A DNA stretch of 64,000 nucleotides from Haliotis asinina. Taxonomy: Eukaryota > Mollusca > Gastropoda > Lepetellida > Haliotidae. Shown here in pieces: positions 60,692 to 64,000 of this stretch. The DNA lies in assembly GCF_037392515.1 (NCBI RefSeq), contig NC_090282.1, forward strand, positions 35,143,054-35,207,053. The letters run 5' to 3'. Positions within the stretch are counted from its first letter, which is position 1; the number at the start of each line of letters is the position of its first letter. The position numbers and the translations under genes are program-made. The notes beneath the pieces were generated by a model. It saw only the letters and a program-made list of their open reading frames with translations, was not told where the DNA came from and ran no database searches.

Positions 60692-62495
60692 AAAAATAAA
60701 CAGGTTTAGTGTGTACTCTAGTGAGCTAGGTACACTAATTAACTATCATGTCAATTTCACCATTTGCTTTAGCTGCTTATAGGAAACTCACTGTCTTATG
60801 ACTTTGGTATAAAAATGTGGATTGTATTGTTTTCAAAAATAGTGTCAACACATTTGGATAAAACAGCCAGAGATAGTTTCTCTATTCGTGAGCCAATGGA
60901 TAAATATGTGCACATTTACTATTTCAAATTATTTATAACACACAATATTAGGTGACAATGTAGCAATGTCATAATGACCACACAGTGTTTTACAAAAGAT
61001 TGTTTATATGCCTTTTTGCGTCACAGGTATATTGTACTGAATATTCTATAATGTACTTTTAGTCTGTGGTTTTCTACTTCACACTTTACATAAACTGACT
61101 TCAGATGCATTGATCAAAGACATTTTGAGCTGGTCATTGAACCCATTGTTGTAAGTTGGAACATGAATTGTGAACATGATATTCTGAAAATATAAAGCTT
61201 TCCCCTGGTACTTGATTTTTCTTTAATAAAACAGACAAAACCAATCTTGTCTAAAATATTATTAATGCAAACAAGTTTTCCCAGACTGATTGTTTTCGAT
61301 GATGAGAAAGCATGATTGATGGCTAGCTTGGTCTTTTAGTCACTGCGACCAATTTTCGATTATTTCACTTTATCGAACCAGCACTAGATTTTACAAGAAT
61401 TGTTTTCTTTCAAAAACATTTCATCTCTTTTTCTTATTATACCTAACAATTTTTTGTAACTATTTTCTTGCTTGAAAAAATGCTGACTCAGTCTAGATAT
61501 TGTCAGAGCCCTCTGGAGCTTATGAATCATGAACATACGAAACTGATATTCTGAAAATATTAAGATTTCCCTCAGCACTCGCTTTTTCTTTGTCAGAAAT
61601 AAAATGCCTGTGCAAAAACGGTTTGCAGTACATTCAACAAGATTCCATTAGTGATTCATGGCTGTAAAGTATATATTTACACATATATTTACTGCCAGTT
61701 TGATTTGGGGCTAGATTATCAGATTAGCATTAACCTATTTCTGTTCATACCTGCATATTTATAGCGGTCATGTCTGCACCTAGCATTGATTGCCCTTATC
61801 AGATGGTACATCTGTTAATTACCTCTAAAATCAGCATTGCAGAAAGGCTGTGCAGTGTATAAGATTGTCCCTGACACTGGGTGCAGTTAGAAATGATCAA
61901 ATATTATTAAATATTCATGCAAATGAACTTTTATTGAATGAAAGTTCCTGACAGTGTATATTGTTTTCAATATGAAATTTTGCTTAAATTTTATCGAAGT
62001 TCTATTTTTATGTTTGTTAATTTCAGAATTAAAAAAAACAACATTTGTGCGCTGCTTGATCAAATGTACTATTACGTTTTTATGAAAGTTTATTGTCTTC
62101 AAAGACCAACAGCCTCAAGGCATGAAATGCATGAAAATAATGTGATAGTAATGAGCAGTGTGAAAGGTGGAATTGTCAACACTATCTTGATTTGTCATCA
62201 GTATTCAGCCTATTGTGTATGTGACAGACTGTGGAAGTGTATCAGTGTTACAGCATCTTGTATCTGTACATCTAGCATATGGATAGCACCTGTCCCACAG
62301 TAAACTCATCACCATGGAACGTCCATGTGTTGGAAGTCGTTGTGGCCATCGCGCCCAGTGTGAGTTATTGATCACTCGGCAACACAGACCTCAGAGGATT
62401 GGACGCATGTTGTGATAGCATATACTGGGACTGTGTTCCTGTGTACATTCAACTCTGTCGCTATCAGCGATGCACATGTGCTTGGGTGTATATAG

Positions 62496-62574
62496 ATGAA
62501 TGGGAGACAAGCATGCATGTATCTGATTACTGTCCTCACCATTGGTCTGATAGCTGCTGTCTCAAATGCTGAAG
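62496..62574 (+). CDS. probable signal-peptide first exon of another gene
   Basis: 26 codons plus one base, starting MNGRQACMY, then a hydrophobic LITVLTIGLIAAV and SNAE, followed by the donor gaag|gtgggt (phase 1). This is the shape of a cleaved signal peptide (likely cut after SNA), and phase 1 is usual after a signal exon. An upstream ATG at 62470 opens a short frame that overlaps the start. No downstream exon of this gene is visible. It could be a new gene, a paralogue of the MANSC/EGF gene (whose signal exon has the same phase), or an alternative start within it. Confidence 0.5.
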
Positions 62575-62584
62575 GTGGGTATTG

Positions 62585-62998
62585 TCAGGTACAGTTTGTA
62601 TACCACCATGTACTGTGGATGTTACTGCCAGGTACTGTGAGTGCTACTGCTAGATACTGTGAGTGTTAATGCCAGGTACCGTTCAAATACTGCCAGGTAC
62701 TGTGAGTGTTACTGACAGGTACGTGTCTGAATACTGCTAGATACTGTGAGTGTTAATGCCAGGTACTGTTCATATACTGTCAAGTACTGTGGGTGTTACT
62801 GATTGGAACTGTGAGTGTTACTGTCAGGTGCTGTTCGAATACTGCCAGGTACTGTAGGTGATACTGGTAGGTACTGTTGGTGAGACTGCCAGGTACGATT
62901 GATTACTTACCACCAGGTACTGTGGGTGTTACTGAGGTACTGATTGGATATTGCTAGGTTCTGCTGGTAACACTGCCAGGTACTGTGTTTTGTGTTAG
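62585..62998 (+). repeat. 21-22-bp minisatellite directly after a splice donor
   Basis: About 19 units like tgccaggtactgtgagtgtt plus ac, alternating with shorter variants (gtaccgttcaaatac, gctagatactgtgagtg). It starts about 10 bases after the donor of the signal-peptide exon. Most units hold cag|gtactg, a donor-like sequence. Confidence 0.88.
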
Positions 62999-64000
62999 TG
63001 ATGTTATCCACTCCTAAACCATACTGGACGGGCGTGAGCTAACAGTGTCATGAAGAGGCAGAGAGGTGTGTGGGCTGTAGTCTTACAAATCAGAGCGCTT
63101 ACTGTTTGGGATCTGGCTTTTCTCACTGACATTGACTGTCCCTTTTCTCAAGTGAGTCACACAAGGATCCATTATCATGTTTGCTTTTATGATTTGTTAA
63201 TGTATGAATAATATATGCACAAAACTGTAGTCAGACGTCTGTTCTTCCTTGATCGGAAGATGTGTTATTTTGTTTATTTTTTCACTGTGTTGCTTGAATG
63301 GAATGGAGTTAATAAGAACTGGATATAGACGGCAGTAGTTTAAATGCCCTAAGTTTATTTCATTATTAAAATGCAGGAGATTAGCATACTTTAATTGTAT
63401 ATCACTTTCAGCTGATTTTTAAACATCATGCATGTAACAAGCCATTGTGGGGTTTCCGGATACAAGCTGTATGTTTCAGTCAAAATGTGTATGGCTAATT
63501 ATGGTCATGGTGAACCAAAGTTAGTAATCCCTTTGAGTTTGTCGTAACCCCTTTGAGTTTGCCGTAACCATAGTGTTTGTAGTTCTGCAATCATAGGCTC
63601 TTGTGGTTGTTACTCTTTCTCACACTTACTAATGAAAGCTTTCCCACCGTGCAGAAAGATGCAGGAAAGCCCACACTGATTGTGGAAATTAACATCATAA
63701 GCATATTACCTCGCTACTGAATTTTTGAAACAGCAATGAATCTTAGACTATGAAACTGCAACATTTTTACATCAGCGAACTTTGATCTCTACTGCGCATG
63801 CGCATTACAATCTGCACTTCTGTCAAATTTACGAGCAACCATGCATTGCCTCGCATAGAAAATGTATTGAATATGTCAAAATAATTACTGTCAGTCACAG
63901 TTCATATGAATGGAAATTAAACTAAATAAATGTGCACACAAGCATGATGATTATAGCTGCTAAATAACACAACAGAAATACTTTAATAATGGAATATAAC
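62999..64000. other. right end of the window
   Basis: Probably first intron of the gene starting at 62496. A short duplication ccctttgagtttg(t/c)cgtaacc occurs at about 63530-63570. I see no exon or known repeat. Confidence 0.4.

Larger units (their letters stand above)
47064..62495. other. repeat-rich region after the last recognised MANSC/EGF exon
   Basis: Probably intron of the MANSC/EGF gene for part or all of its length. It holds SINEs (48176-48533, 55933-56108, 58211-58495), second-family repeats (50215-50440, 57178-57455, 59575-59750), a tandem duplication (52901-55728), an (aaat)n/(at)n tract (59177-59269), a foldback element (59270-59429) and a Mutator-like MITE (60087-60691). 50.5-52.9 kb and 60.7-62.4 kb show nothing I recognise. 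Open frames here lack domain signatures and splice context. Confidence 0.5.

Noticed and set aside
61938..62303. Longest open frame in the window (121 codons, plus strand)
   Set aside because: AT-rich, no domain or conserved motif, no splice context; AT-rich intergenic sequence gives such frames by chance.

Overview
The window is eukaryotic, intron-rich, AT-rich and packed with transposable elements. Coding sequence is sparse: every real gene is split into short exons with GT/AG junctions and matching phases. The most telling clue to the organism is a dispersed tRNA-derived SINE seen in at least ten copies or fragments. It has a head like tagcctagtggtta / gggttcgattcccc, a body containing gatattgctggaatattgc, and a tail of (actc)n. 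I recognise this family, and a second one that shares its 3' tail, from abalone (Haliotis) and related marine gastropods. A marine gastropod, probably an abalone, is the best guess; it rests on memory of the repeats and on the protein families, not on a search.

Layout. (1) 574-3206, plus strand: a GILT/IFI30-type lysosomal thiol reductase, four phase-0 exons, with the signal-peptide exon off the left edge or not recognised. Its first intron here begins with a 59-bp minisatellite made from the exon end plus its splice donor. (2) 5427-10304, minus strand, tail-to-tail with it: PTRHD1, a two-exon peptidyl-tRNA hydrolase-domain gene. Its 4.5-kb intron holds a foldback element and a 2-kb TTAA-flanked DNA transposon. 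(3) 10.3-20.4 kb: intergenic, with several SINEs, an interstitial telomere-like tract and a decayed hAT transposon. (4) 20512-47063 and on to the right: the first five recognisable exons of a secreted or membrane gene encoding signal peptide, MANSC domain, Ser/Thr-rich stalk, EGF-like domain and acidic linker. The domains suggest a KIAA0319-like protein. It has a 22-kb intron full of repeats, and the remaining exons were not found before the right edge. (5) 47-62 kb: repeats, MITE-like foldback elements and a near-identical 1,159-bp tandem duplication. (6) 62496-62574: a probable signal-peptide first exon of another gene, followed directly by a 21-22-bp minisatellite.

The genes do not form a pathway. 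GILT acts in endolysosomes, PTRHD1 in the cytosol, and the MANSC/EGF protein on the secretory route. The most unusual features are structural: two minisatellites that start at an exon's splice donor and multiply donor-like sites, a perfect 54-bp-arm palindrome, and at least eight inverted-repeat elements, several with visible target-site duplications.
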